Part shown: piece after piece, positions 35,247-43,550 of the stretch
How the letters are laid out: each line of letters opens with the position of its first letter
How positions within the stretch are numbered: position 1 is the stretch's first letter
Assembly (NCBI GenBank): GCA_050175155.1
Contig: JBFXJF010000008.1
Span: 1 to 64,000, forward strand
Source: JBFXJF01 sp050175155
GTDB lineage: Bacteria > Bacillota > Bacilli > Tepidibacillales > Tepidibacillaceae
DNA length: 64,000 nt
Direction: 5' to 3'
The notes under the pieces: model-generated
The model's database searches: none
What the model was told of the DNA's origin: nothing
Seen by the model: the letters and a program-made list of their open reading frames with translations, nothing else
Made by a program: the position numbers and the translations under genes

Positions 35247-35558
35247 ATGAAAAATATGAATCAAATGATGAAACAAGTTAAGAAAATGCAACAAGAGATG
35301 GAAAAAGCACAGGAAGGATTAAAGGATAAAACAATTGAAACTACTGTTGGTGGTGGAATGGTTGCAGTTGTTGCAAATGGGCATAAACAAATAGTTAGCA
35401 TTACAATAAATAAAGATGTGGTTGATCCAAATGATATAGAGATGTTACAAGACTTAGTTCTTACTGCAGTTAATGATGCACTAAACCAAGTTGATAAGAT
35501 GGTATCAGAGGATCTAGGGAAATATACAGGTGGGTTAAATATTCCTGGTTTATTATAG
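35247..35558 (+). CDS. ebfC: Nucleoid-associated protein EbfC/YaaK
   Basis: The 103-residue YbaB/EbfC-family protein has an N-terminal Met/Lys/Gln-rich helix (MKNMNQMMKQVKKMQQEME), then the conserved TVGGGMVAVVANGHKQI and a C-terminal GGLNIPGLL. Homodimers bind DNA nonspecifically. GGGGGG precedes the ATG. It lies in the conserved dnaX-ebfC-recR cluster. Confidence 0.96.
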   Translation: MKNMNQMMKQVKKMQQEMEKAQEGLKDKTIETTVGGGMVAVVANGHKQIVSITINKDVVDPNDIEMLQDLVLTAVNDALNQVDKMVSEDLGKYTGGLNIPGLL

Positions 35559-35570
35559 AAAGGATACTAT

Positions 35571-36173
35571 ATGTCATATAATTATCCAGAACCAATAGCA
35601 AAACTAATTGAAGGTTTTACCAGATTACCGGGGATTGGACCTAAAACAGCACAAAGATTAGCGTTTTATGTACTCAAAATGAAAGAGGAAGAAGTATATA
35701 ATATTGCAAGTGCATTAATTAACGTAAGAAAAAACTTAACAAACTGTACAAAGTGCCATAATATAACTGTATCAAACCCCTGCATGATTTGTTCTGATAA
35801 AACTAGGGATAATTCAGTAATTTGTATTGTTCAGGAACCTAAAGATATTATTGCTATAGAGAGAACGGGAGAATATCATGGTCTTTACCATGTTTTAAAT
35901 GGAGCAATTTCACCGATGGAGGGTATAGGTCCAGAGGAATTAAAGCTAAGGGAATTGATATTAAGACTTAATGATGAAGATGTAACTGAGATAATTATAG
36001 CTACAAATCCTAATATAGAGGGAGAAGCAACGGCAATATATATTTCAAAACTAATCAAATCCATAGGAATTAAGGTAACTAGGATTGCACATGGTCTTCC
36101 AGTTGGTGGGGACTTGGATTATGCGGATGAGGTTACATTAACAAAAGCTTTAGAGGGAAGAATATTACTATGA
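35571..36173 (+). CDS. recR: Recombination protein RecR
   Basis: The 200-residue protein has an N-terminal HhH motif (FTRLPGIGPKTAQRLAFYVL), a Cys4 zinc finger (CTKCHNITVSNPCMIC) and a Toprim domain (CIVQEPKDIIAIERTGEY). RecR with RecO (and RecF, encoded at 15150) promotes RecA loading. It ends the dnaX-ebfC-recR operon; a strong terminator follows. Confidence 0.97.
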   Translation: MSYNYPEPIAKLIEGFTRLPGIGPKTAQRLAFYVLKMKEEEVYNIASALINVRKNLTNCTKCHNITVSNPCMICSDKTRDNSVICIVQEPKDIIAIERTGEYHGLYHVLNGAISPMEGIGPEELKLRELILRLNDEDVTEIIIATNPNIEGEATAIYISKLIKSIGIKVTRIAHGLPVGGDLDYADEVTLTKALEGRILL

Positions 36174-36202
36174 TTATATAAATATATTTTTAAAGTAACG
36201 AC

Positions 36203-36246
36203 AAGGGATTGAGTTCTGTGTGATACAGGATTCAATCTTTATTGTT
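36203..36246 (+). terminator. Terminator after recR
   Basis: AAGGGATTGAGTTCTGT (36203-36219) pairs with ACAGGATTCAATCTTT (36225-36240) around a 5-base loop, with TTTATTGTTT after it. Confidence 0.85.
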
Positions 36247-36319
36247 TATTTAAATCATAGATGATACTTGTCATATTTAATAAATAATAAGCTATATATG
36301 TATTAAAGGAGGTTGTAAA

Positions 36320-36529
36320 ATGCTCTTATACTTTCTTAAAAAAAAATTAATAAATGATAATACAATTTATAAAAATATATTAAAAGAAGTTGCTAGAGCA
36401 AAAAAGGACTGGGAACAAGCGCATAACAGGTTCAATGAAGTTAATGATCCAGATGCAATTGATTACGTTATATATTATATTATAGCTGCCGAAAGAAGAT
36501 ATATGTATCTAATAAATAAGAATAAGTAA
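36320..36529 (+). CDS. yaaL: YaaL-like DUF2508 protein
   Basis: The 69-residue protein matches the DUF2508/YaaL family: a charged N-terminal half (EVARAKKDWEQAHNRFNEV) followed by DPDAIDYVIYYIIAAERRY. Function unknown. It lies between recR and bofA as in B. subtilis. AAAGGAGGT precedes the start. A terminator follows at 36551. Confidence 0.9.
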   Translation: MLLYFLKKKLINDNTIYKNILKEVARAKKDWEQAHNRFNEVNDPDAIDYVIYYIIAAERRYMYLINKNK

Positions 36530-36550
36530 AATTGTTTTATAATAAAAAAG

Positions 36551-36578
36551 TGTTAGCTTGATAGCTAATATTTTTTTT
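36551..36578 (+). terminator. Terminator after yaaL
   Basis: TGTTAGCT / AGCTAATA stem with a 4-base loop followed by eight Ts. Confidence 0.85.
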
Positions 36579-36660
36579 AAAAAAAGTCATAAAATTAGTT
36601 TAATTAAATATCTTTCTATATGACATGCTTAAATGTAAGTATAGAAAGGGAGATATAATT

Positions 36661-36936
36661 GTGAATCTAAGCATAGGTTGGTGGTTTCTAATATTATTAG
36701 GGGGTGTTACAGTAGTTACTTTCTTTTGGCAATATATATCCAAATTAATAAAGTTTGGTTGGTATATAATTTTACAAGTAATATTAGGTATTGTAATTAT
36801 CTTTTTTTTTAATATATTCGGACAACTTATTAATATGTATATTCCTTTAAATATAATAACAGCCTTTGTTGCTGGAATATTTAGAATTCCTGGATTAATT
36901 ATATTAATTATTATAAAATTATCTATTATTTCATAA
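36661..36936 (+). CDS. bofA: Pro-sigma-K processing inhibitor BofA
   Basis: The 91-residue integral membrane protein has two to three hydrophobic segments. The C-terminal BofA signature is IPLNIITAFVAGIFRIPGLI followed by KLS. In B. subtilis BofA holds the SpoIVFB protease inactive in the forespore outer membrane. I choose the GTG at 36661, with GGGAG (36648-36652) before it; the longer frame begins in the leader. Confidence 0.9.
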   Translation: MNLSIGWWFLILLGGVTVVTFFWQYISKLIKFGWYIILQVILGIVIIFFFNIFGQLINMYIPLNIITAFVAGIFRIPGLIILIIIKLSIIS

Positions 36937-36996
36937 ATTATATAAAATCTAAAAAAGAAACTTAATAATAATTTAAAATTGGAGTTATATTTTAGT

Positions 36997-37025
36997 GCAT
37001 AAAATTTTAATATTTGGAAATAATT
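36997..37025 (+). promoter_or_regulatory. Possible sigma-F promoter of gin
   Basis: GCATA (36997-37001), 14-base spacer, GGAAATAATT (37016-37025), close to the forespore sigma-F pattern GYATA-N15-GGnRAnAnT. It would place the start near 37032, before the ribosome site at 37042. Confidence 0.45.
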
Positions 37026-37054
37026 ACATAAAATATTTTATAAGGAGAGGCAAT

Positions 37055-37246
37055 GTGAAATTTAGTAGAAATGGAAAGCTAAAAACTTGCGCTATATGTG
37101 GAACTAAGAAACGTGAAGGGATAAATATACACAGTTACTTTATATGTGCTATTTGTGAAGAAGAAATAGTTCATACTGAGGTTAATAATGAAAGGTACAC
37201 TTTTTTTATAAAGAAAATGAAAGAAAATTTGTTAAAAAATGCTTAA
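37055..37246 (+). CDS. gin: Anti-sigma-G factor Gin (CsfB)
   Basis: The 63-residue protein has two CxxC zinc motifs, CAICG and CAICEEEI, 17 residues apart, as in Gin. Gin binds and inhibits sigma-G before engulfment. I choose GTG 37055 after AAGGAGAGG; the 60-base N-terminal extension of the open frame contains the possible sigma-F promoter. It lies after bofA as in B. subtilis (csfB). Its stop codon lies inside a perfect 17-bp inverted repeat. Confidence 0.88.
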   Translation: MKFSRNGKLKTCAICGTKKREGINIHSYFICAICEEEIVHTEVNNERYTFFIKKMKENLLKNA

Positions 37247-37283
37247 CTATTAATATATCTATGTATGATATATTAATAGTTAA
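37243..37283. repeat. Perfect 17-bp inverted repeat at the gin stop codon
   Basis: TTAACTATTAATATATC (37243-37259) and its exact reverse complement (37267-37283) flank 7 bases. No T tract follows. It may protect the 3' end of the mRNA. A separate terminator is 60 bases further on. Confidence 0.75.
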
Positions 37284-37346
37284 AATCCTATGGTAAAATA
37301 GAAGCATAAGAAAAAAATACTAAATAAAAATATCAATAAAATACAG

Positions 37347-37383
37347 AAAACACTCTTACCTTTAATCGAAGAGTGTTTTTTCT
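37347..37383 (+). terminator. Terminator after gin
   Basis: AAAACACTCTT (37347-37357) pairs with AAGAGTGTTTT (37369-37379), loop 11 bases, followed by TTCT. Confidence 0.8.
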
Positions 37384-37476
37384 AGTTAATAGTATATTTA
37401 TCTTTTCTTTAATAAGTAATTATGGTTAAATAAATACAATTATATTAGCAAATCATTTGAAAGTATTGAGGATTAG

Positions 37477-38958
37477 ATGGATAAAGTAAAAACACCGTTA
37501 TTTAAAAAGTTGGTTTCTCATTATAAAAGTTTACCTACATCATTTCATATTCCTGGTCACAAAATGGGAAAAGGATTTAATCCGCAGGGGAAGGGATATT
37601 ACAAAGACATTTTAAAAATTGATATGACTGAAATCACTGGTTTGGATGATCTTCATCAACCAAAAAGTGTTATATTAAAAGCAGAACAAAAGGCAGCTAG
37701 GATATTTAAAGCAGAAAAAACATATTTTTTAGTAAATGGAAGTACTTCTGGTAACTTAGCAATGATTTTAGCAACTTGTAATAGTGGAGATAAAATAATT
37801 GTGCAAAAAAATGCTCACAGATCAGTAATTAATGGTATATTGCTTGCAAGAGCAATACCAATCTATCTTAATCCTGAACCAATTACTAAACTTGGAATCG
37901 CTGGAGGAATAAATGAAATTAGTTTGATTAAAACTCTTGAAACTAATCAAAACGTAAAAGCTGTTTTTATTACTAACCCGAATTATTATGGGATAAGTAT
38001 GAACATAGAGAATATTGTAGATATAGTTCATAGATATAAAATACCCTTATTAGTTGATGAGGCTCATGGAGCCCATTTTGGATTACATCCCTCATTTCCA
38101 AATTCTGCAATACAGATGGGGGCAGATATAGTAGTCCAATCGACACATAAAACTTTATCAGCAATGACCATGGGCTCTATGCTACATGTAAATAGTAAGT
38201 ATATTGACTTAGATAGATTGCAATTTTTTTTATCAATGGTCCAGACATCTAGCCCATCTTATCCAATTATGGCTTCGTTAGATTTAACGTGTGGCTGGAT
38301 TGAAGATAAGGGAGAAAAATTATGGTCTCCTATTTTAAAGTATATTGATCTGTTTTATCAACAGGCAACATTACTAAGGGAAATAGAAGTTGTTCATAAT
38401 TTAAATAAAGAGTATACAACTGACCCATTAAAAATTGTAATCCATAGTAGTAATAATTTTTTATCGGGTCTACAAATTCAAGGCTATCTCGAAGAAAAAA
38501 GAATTTATACTGAACTAGCAGATTTGTTCAATACCCTGGCTGTGGTATCCTTAGGGACGAGTCATAAAGACTTAAAGTTATTGTTTAAAAGTCTTGTGAA
38601 AATTGAACGAAGTATAGTTAATTATGAAAATAATCAAAGTGAAGTTTTAACATATTTGCAAGACATTTATTCTCAGTACAATTATAATGAGGGGCAAGAA
38701 GGAATACTATTAGATAAAGTATTGTTTTATAAAAATAAAATAATTCCAATAAATGCTGCAATCGGAGAAATTGCAGCTGAGATGGTTATTCCTTATCCTC
38801 CAGGAATACCCTTAATACAGATAGGTGAAAGAATTACATATGACTATGTTAAGCACATAATTAGAATGAAAGAGTTAGGGATAAAAATGTACGGTCTTTA
38901 TGGTGATAATTTAGACTGTCTTAAAATTTTTTATAATAGTAATACTTTGTCTAGTTAA
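37477..38958 (+). CDS. yaaO: Orn/Lys/Arg decarboxylase family PLP enzyme (YaaO-like)
   Basis: The 493-residue PLP enzyme starts with PLFKKLVSHYKSLPTSFHIPGH and has the PLP-lysine motif STHKTLSAMTMGSM and upstream VDEAHGAHFGLHP. The C-terminal domain carries PYPPGIPLIQIGERI. Members decarboxylate lysine, arginine or ornithine; the substrate here cannot be told. The position before tmk matches B. subtilis yaaO. xpaC and yaaN, next to it in B. subtilis, are absent. Confidence 0.9.
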   Translation: MDKVKTPLFKKLVSHYKSLPTSFHIPGHKMGKGFNPQGKGYYKDILKIDMTEITGLDDLHQPKSVILKAEQKAARIFKAEKTYFLVNGSTSGNLAMILATCNSGDKIIVQKNAHRSVINGILLARAIPIYLNPEPITKLGIAGGINEISLIKTLETNQNVKAVFITNPNYYGISMNIENIVDIVHRYKIPLLVDEAHGAHFGLHPSFPNSAIQMGADIVVQSTHKTLSAMTMGSMLHVNSKYIDLDRLQFFLSMVQTSSPSYPIMASLDLTCGWIEDKGEKLWSPILKYIDLFYQQATLLREIEVVHNLNKEYTTDPLKIVIHSSNNFLSGLQIQGYLEEKRIYTELADLFNTLAVVSLGTSHKDLKLLFKSLVKIERSIVNYENNQSEVLTYLQDIYSQYNYNEGQEGILLDKVLFYKNKIIPINAAIGEIAAEMVIPYPPGIPLIQIGERITYDYVKHIIRMKELGIKMYGLYGDNLDCLKIFYNSNTLSS

Positions 38959-38973
38959 ATGGAGGAAATTATT

Positions 38974-39627
38974 GTGAGAGGGTTATTTATTACATTTGAG
39001 GGACCGGACGGTTCAGGGAAAACTACGCAGTTAAAATTATTAGCTGATTATTTAGTCGAAAAGGGGTATAAGGTTTTTACAACAAGAGATCCCGGTGGAA
39101 CAATCATAAGTGACAAAATAAGAGGGATATTGTTAGAGCCTGAACATGAAGAGCTTATAAGTCAAACGGAAATATTATTATATGCTTCTTCAAGAGCCCA
39201 ACTTGTTCATGAAGTAATTATACCAGCAATTAATCAAGGGAAGATTGTTCTTTGTGATAGGTATATCGATGCAAGTATAGCATACCAAGCATATGGGTTA
39301 GGTGTTAGTCAAAAGATTGTAGAGCAAATAAATGATTTTGCTAGTTCAGGATTACAACCAACAAGAACATATTTACTAAATATAAATCCAGAAATAGGGA
39401 TAAACCGAGCGTTGAAAAGAGTGAATAATGAATTCAATAATAAACTGGATAGGATAGAGCAAAAAGATATTGAATATCATCGAAAAGTACATGAAGGTTT
39501 TTCAAAATTAGCTAGAGAAGATAGTAATAGAATAGTTGAAATTGACGGTGAAAAAACAATAGATAAGATATTTCAGTTAATAAGAGATGATTTTGAATTA
39601 TTTTTACAATTAAAAGGAGGAGATTAA
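38974..39627 (+). CDS. tmk: Thymidylate kinase
   Basis: The 217-residue P-loop kinase has GPDGSGKTTQLKLL, the DR(Y/H) motif (CDRYIDASIAYQAYG) and the LID region. It phosphorylates dTMP to dTDP. I choose GTG 38974: GGAGG (38962-38966) lies before it, and an upstream ATG at 38959 overlaps that ribosome site and the end of yaaO. darA starts one base after the stop. Confidence 0.96.
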   Translation: MRGLFITFEGPDGSGKTTQLKLLADYLVEKGYKVFTTRDPGGTIISDKIRGILLEPEHEELISQTEILLYASSRAQLVHEVIIPAINQGKIVLCDRYIDASIAYQAYGLGVSQKIVEQINDFASSGLQPTRTYLLNINPEIGINRALKRVNNEFNNKLDRIEQKDIEYHRKVHEGFSKLAREDSNRIVEIDGEKTIDKIFQLIRDDFELFLQLKGGD

Positions 39628-39628
39628 C

Positions 39629-39958
39629 TTGAAGTTAATAGTAGCTATTGTACAAGATAAAGATAGTAATCGACTTTCTAATGCATTGGTGGTAAAAAAT
39701 ATTAGAGCAACAAAATTGGCAAGTACAGGCGGGTTTTTAAAAGCAGGTAATACAACTTTTTTTATTGGGGTAGAAGATAATAACATTGATGATGTTTTAG
39801 AAGTAATAAAAATAAATTGTAGAACAAGAAAACAGGTAGTTTCGCCAGTATCATCGTTTAGTGGTAATGCAGACTCGTATATTACTTATCCTATAGAGGT
39901 TGAGGTAGGGGGAGCAAAAGTATTTATTTTACCAGTTGAAAGTGTTTATCAATTTTAA
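39629..39958 (+). CDS. darA: Cyclic di-AMP receptor DarA (YaaQ, PII-like)
   Basis: The 109-residue PII-like protein matches DarA: LIVAIVQDKDSNRLSNALV, ATKLASTGGFLKAGNTTFFIG and the C-terminal GGAKVFILPVE. DarA trimers bind c-di-AMP; the downstream effect is unsettled. It starts at TTG 39629 with AAAGGAGGAG before it. It lies between tmk and yaaR as in other Firmicutes. A potassium transporter of a family often controlled by c-di-AMP (ktrB) is encoded at 30597. Confidence 0.95.
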   Translation: MKLIVAIVQDKDSNRLSNALVVKNIRATKLASTGGFLKAGNTTFFIGVEDNNIDDVLEVIKINCRTRKQVVSPVSSFSGNADSYITYPIEVEVGGAKVFILPVESVYQF

Positions 39959-39969
39959 GGGTGATAAAG

Positions 39970-40413
39970 ATGAAAATCGAGCATGGATTTCAAGATAAAC
40001 AAATTAAAATTCTTTCAAGCAAAAATTTGAATAATATAGAAAAAAATAAGGATTTCTCTGATTTTTTACAAGAGGAACATCAACATCAAACAAAGGAACA
40101 ATTAAACCAACTTTTAGTAAAAATTGATGATCAAGGGAAAAAGTTGTTAATAAGTAGAAATTTACGTGAATTATCAGCGTATAAGGCACTTATTAAACAG
40201 TTTATGGATGAAGTAATAGGCAGCACGCTTTTATTGGAGGATAAATTTAGTTATGACAATATAGGTCGAAAAAAAAAATATAAAATTATTAAAGAGATAG
40301 ATGAAAAGCTTGTTAGTTTGGCTAATATGATACTAGAAAAAGAGTCTGACAAGTTAAGTATTTTGCAACAAATGGGTGATATCAAAGGATTAATTATTAA
40401 CCTATATTATTAA
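39970..40413 (+). CDS. yaaR: YaaR-like DUF327 protein
   Basis: The 147-residue mostly helical, highly charged protein matches DUF327 (FSDFLQEEHQHQTKEQLNQLL, NLRELSAYKALIKQFMDEV). Function unknown. I prefer ATG 39970 over GTG 39961 since the latter is part of the AAGGGTG ribosome site. It lies between darA and holB, the common order. Confidence 0.88.
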   Translation: MKIEHGFQDKQIKILSSKNLNNIEKNKDFSDFLQEEHQHQTKEQLNQLLVKIDDQGKKLLISRNLRELSAYKALIKQFMDEVIGSTLLLEDKFSYDNIGRKKKYKIIKEIDEKLVSLANMILEKESDKLSILQQMGDIKGLIINLYY

Positions 40414-40456
40414 AGGTATAAATATTATTATTGGCATGAAAGTAAGGTTGATAAAT

Positions 40457-41437
40457 ATGGCGTTAGCTGAAATAATTGGGCAAAATCATATTATAGAACA
40501 ATTAGTTGGGGTGTTAAAGCATCAGAGAGTCGCGCATGCATATATATTTTCTGGACCGGAGGGTGTAGGGAAAAAAAAGATGGCCCTTGAATTTGCTAAA
40601 GCTTTAAACTGCCTATGTTTTGAAAAAGATAATTGTGGTATGTGCGTAAATTGCATTAAAATAAATAATATGAATCATCCTGATGTTATATGGATTGGGC
40701 CGGAAGGCAAGTCAATTAAAATAGATCAAATAAGGCAACTACATAAAGATATTAATTTTATTCCTTATGGTGTTAAACATAAAGTCTTTATAATTCAACA
40801 GGCAGAATTATTAACACAACAAGCAGCAAACAGTTTATTGAAATTTTTAGAAGAGCCTGAAGAGCGAATAGTAGCAATCCTGTTGGTAGACAACTATAAT
40901 CAACTTTTAACAACTATAAAATCGAGGTGTCAGATTATAAATTTTTCACATCTTGACCCCTATAATATTGCAAAATTAATGGGAGATGATGTGGAAATAA
41001 CAAATGATTTACTAATAGCAGCACATATGACAAGCGATATTGATGATATTAAGAAATATTATAAATCCGATGAGTTTGCAAAATTAAAAAATTTAATGAT
41101 ACAATGGGTTGAAGAAATTTTATATAAAAAATATGAAGCTCTTAACACTATTAACAAAATAGTTAGCATGGATGAAATAAAAGAGGATAGTCAAAAATTT
41201 TTGAAGTTATTATTGTTATGGTATAAAGATCTTATTAATATTAAACTAGGAAGAAATGAGCATATTGTTTTTAAAGATTATCTGAGTAATTTGAGTAAAC
41301 AATCATTAATTTTATCAGAGAAAAAAATATTAGATTATATAGAAGAGATTATAAAAATTGAAAAAAAAATTAGTTCTAATGTTAATTTTCAAATATCATT
41401 AGAAAATTTAATTCTATCTTTTTGGGAGGGAAAATAG
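40457..41437 (+). CDS. holB: DNA polymerase III delta' subunit
   Basis: The 326-residue clamp-loader protein has a P-loop (GPEGVGKKKMALEFAK), a four-Cys zinc module (CLCFEKDNCGMCVNC) and SRC sensor (TIKSRCQIINF). It works with DnaX and HolA to load the DnaN clamp. I choose ATG 40457, giving MALAEIIGQNHII, instead of the in-frame ATG at 40436, which lacks a good ribosome site. Position upstream of yaaT is conserved. Confidence 0.94.
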   Translation: MALAEIIGQNHIIEQLVGVLKHQRVAHAYIFSGPEGVGKKKMALEFAKALNCLCFEKDNCGMCVNCIKINNMNHPDVIWIGPEGKSIKIDQIRQLHKDINFIPYGVKHKVFIIQQAELLTQQAANSLLKFLEEPEERIVAILLVDNYNQLLTTIKSRCQIINFSHLDPYNIAKLMGDDVEITNDLLIAAHMTSDIDDIKKYYKSDEFAKLKNLMIQWVEEILYKKYEALNTINKIVSMDEIKEDSQKFLKLLLLWYKDLINIKLGRNEHIVFKDYLSNLSKQSLILSEKKILDYIEEIIKIEKKISSNVNFQISLENLILSFWEGK

Positions 41438-41440
41438 TTT

Positions 41441-42259
41441 GTGTATACAGTTGTAGGAGTACGCTTTAAAAAAGCTGGTAAAATATATTATTTTGATCCA
41501 GGTGATATGATAATTAGTAAAAATGAGTATGTGATAGTAGAAACAGCAAGAGGAATAGAATATGGCGAGGTAATTATTGGGAATAAGGTGTTGAATGAAG
41601 AGGAAGTTGTTTTACCCCTTAAAAAAGTCTTGAGGATGGGAAATGAAGATGACGCTTTAGTTGTGCAAAAAAATAAGTTGGATGCTAAAGAAACCTTTTA
41701 TGTTTGTCAGGAAAAAATAAAAAAACACGAACTAGATATGAAGTTAATTGATGTAGAATATACATTTGATCGTAATAAAATTATTTTTTATTTTACAGCA
41801 GAGGGTAGGGTAGATTTTAGGGAGTTAGTAAAGGATTTAGCCGTTGTTTTTAAAACAAGAATTGAATTAAGACAAATTGGTGTTAGGGATGAAGCCAAAA
41901 TGTTAGGAGGAATAGGGCAATGTGGAAGGGTACTATGTTGCACAACATTCCTAGGTGATTTTGATCCAGTCTCAATAAAAATGGCTAAAGATCAAAAATT
42001 ATCATTAAATCCGATAAAGATATCTGGCTTATGTAGTAGACTTATGTGTTGCTTAAAGTATGAGAACGATAATTATGAAAGTGAGAACCATAAAGAAAAG
42101 TACCCTGGCATTGGAAGTAAGGTTTTAACTTCTTTAGGAGTAGGCAAGGTTGTAGGGATAGATACTTCTGAACGTGGAGTTCGGGTTAAACTAGAAGAAT
42201 CAGATAAAGTTGAGATATTTCCGTTAGAAGAGATTGTAGAGGGAGACATAGAATTTTAA
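41441..42259 (+). CDS. yaaT: PSP1-domain protein YaaT (RicT)
   Basis: The 272-residue protein has the PSP1 domain with the cysteine-rich core GGIGQCGRVLCCTTFLGDF and SGLCSRLMCCLKYE. In B. subtilis, RicT with RicA and RicF forms an FeS-bearing complex that stimulates RNase Y and the sporulation phosphorelay. Starts at GTG 41441 after GGGAGGG. It is 4 bases from the holB stop. Confidence 0.95.
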   Translation: MYTVVGVRFKKAGKIYYFDPGDMIISKNEYVIVETARGIEYGEVIIGNKVLNEEEVVLPLKKVLRMGNEDDALVVQKNKLDAKETFYVCQEKIKKHELDMKLIDVEYTFDRNKIIFYFTAEGRVDFRELVKDLAVVFKTRIELRQIGVRDEAKMLGGIGQCGRVLCCTTFLGDFDPVSIKMAKDQKLSLNPIKISGLCSRLMCCLKYENDNYESENHKEKYPGIGSKVLTSLGVGKVVGIDTSERGVRVKLEESDKVEIFPLEEIVEGDIEF

Positions 42260-42275
42260 ATCTGGAGTGTGTAAT

Positions 42276-42620
42276 GTGGGAAAGAATGAAATTTTTTCAC
42301 AAGCAGTTGATATTGAAGAGGGATTAAGTAATTTAAATAAAGAGTTTGGTATATTAAAAAATAAAGTTGTTTCTTTATTAGAAGAAAATCATCACTTGCA
42401 TATAGAAAATGAAAAGCTGCGCTTAAGACTAGATAACCAAAACTTTTCATTGAAGAATAATGATAAACAAAAAATAGATAATATTAGCTTAGTTGGAGAA
42501 GGTTATGATAACTTAGCCCGCTTATATCATGAAGGGTTTCATGTATGCAATCTTCATTATGGAAGTCTAAGAATAGACGGGGATTGTTTATTTTGCTTAT
42601 CGTTTTTAAATAAATCTTAA
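42276..42620 (+). CDS. yabA: Replication initiation control protein YabA
   Basis: The 114-residue protein has an N-terminal coiled coil (SNLNKEFGILKNKVVSLLEE...) and a C-terminal zinc domain HEGFHVCNLHYGS...GDCLFCLSFL. YabA binds DnaA and DnaN to prevent over-initiation. Both partners are encoded near oriC. I choose GTG 42276 after CTGGAG; the longer frame has no good ribosome site. Copy B of the palindromic element follows. Confidence 0.93.
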   Translation: MGKNEIFSQAVDIEEGLSNLNKEFGILKNKVVSLLEENHHLHIENEKLRLRLDNQNFSLKNNDKQKIDNISLVGEGYDNLARLYHEGFHVCNLHYGSLRIDGDCLFCLSFLNKS

Positions 42621-42646
42621 TTGCTCTTACTTAAAAAAAATAGTAT

Positions 42647-42765
42647 CAGACTGTATAAAAAGTTCTATTCCTACGTTACAGTTAAATTGTCCTGTTGATT
42701 ACCTTATGGTAAACTTCTTTCTGTGATTTTAACTTATCTTGAACTAGAATATTTATTACAGTCTG
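42647..42765. repeat. Palindromic element, copy B (119 bp)
   Basis: It shares the outer part with copy A: CAGACTGTATAAAAAGTTCT on the left and CTTGAACTAGAA...AGTCTG on the right. The inner part differs but again forms an imperfect hairpin centred on TTACC-TTAT-GGTAA. It separates yabA from trmN6. No target duplication is evident. Confidence 0.85.
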
Positions 42766-42803
42766 TTTTTCTGAAAAAAGTATTCTAGTTAAAGGTGAAA
42801 TTG

Positions 42804-43550
42804 ATGATAAATAAATTATATAAGTCCGAAAGATTAGATTATCTGACAAATAATCTTAAAATAATCCAAAGTGATGAAGTTTTCTCTTTTTCAATGGATG
42901 CGGTATTATTGGCTCATTTTCCATCAATACCTAAGAGTGGTAACGTAATAGACCTTTGTTCTGGGAATGGGGTTATACCACTTCTTTTATCTAATAAAAC
43001 TAAAGGGAAAATTTATGGAGTTGAGCTACAAGAAAGACTATCAGATATGGCTATAAGAAGTATTGAATTTAATAATTTAACAGATCAAATTAAAATTATA
43101 CATGGCGATGCAAAGGATTCGCCTAAGTTATTAGGGAAGGGTAAATTTTCTTTAGTCACTGTCAATCCTCCATATCTTCAATTAAATGGTCATGATAAAA
43201 ATTCAAATAAGTATGTAGCAATTGCAAGACATGAAATACATATTGATTTAACAGAAGTTATTAATGTTAGTAGTCAATTATTAAAAGTAGGTGGAAGAAT
43301 AGCAATGGTTCACCGCCCCTCAAGATTGGCCGATATTATAACTTTTTTAAGAGAAAAAAAACTCGAACCAAAAAAAATTAGATTTGTTCATCCCTATATA
43401 TCCAAAGAAGCTAATATGGTATTGATTGAAGCTGTTAAGCATGGTGGAAAAGAACTACATATACTTCCCCCTTTAATAATATATAAAGGGAAGGGTCAAT
43501 ATAGTGATGAAGTTAATAAAATTTATTTTGGTGATAGTTGTGGAAGATAG
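42804..43550 (+). CDS. trmN6: tRNA1(Val) adenine37-N6 methyltransferase family protein (YabB/TrmN6)
   Basis: The 248-residue methyltransferase has the SAM motif VIDLCSGNGVIPLLLS and the N6-adenine motif NPPY (LVTVNPPYLQ). The E. coli homolog methylates A37 of tRNA-Val. I choose ATG 42804 with AAAGGTG before it. It overlaps the next gene by 11 bases. The order yabA-yabB-yazA-rsmI is conserved. The exact target in this organism is not proven. Confidence 0.9.
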   Translation: MINKLYKSERLDYLTNNLKIIQSDEVFSFSMDAVLLAHFPSIPKSGNVIDLCSGNGVIPLLLSNKTKGKIYGVELQERLSDMAIRSIEFNNLTDQIKIIHGDAKDSPKLLGKGKFSLVTVNPPYLQLNGHDKNSNKYVAIARHEIHIDLTEVINVSSQLLKVGGRIAMVHRPSRLADIITFLREKKLEPKKIRFVHPYISKEANMVLIEAVKHGGKELHILPPLIIYKGKGQYSDEVNKIYFGDSCGR

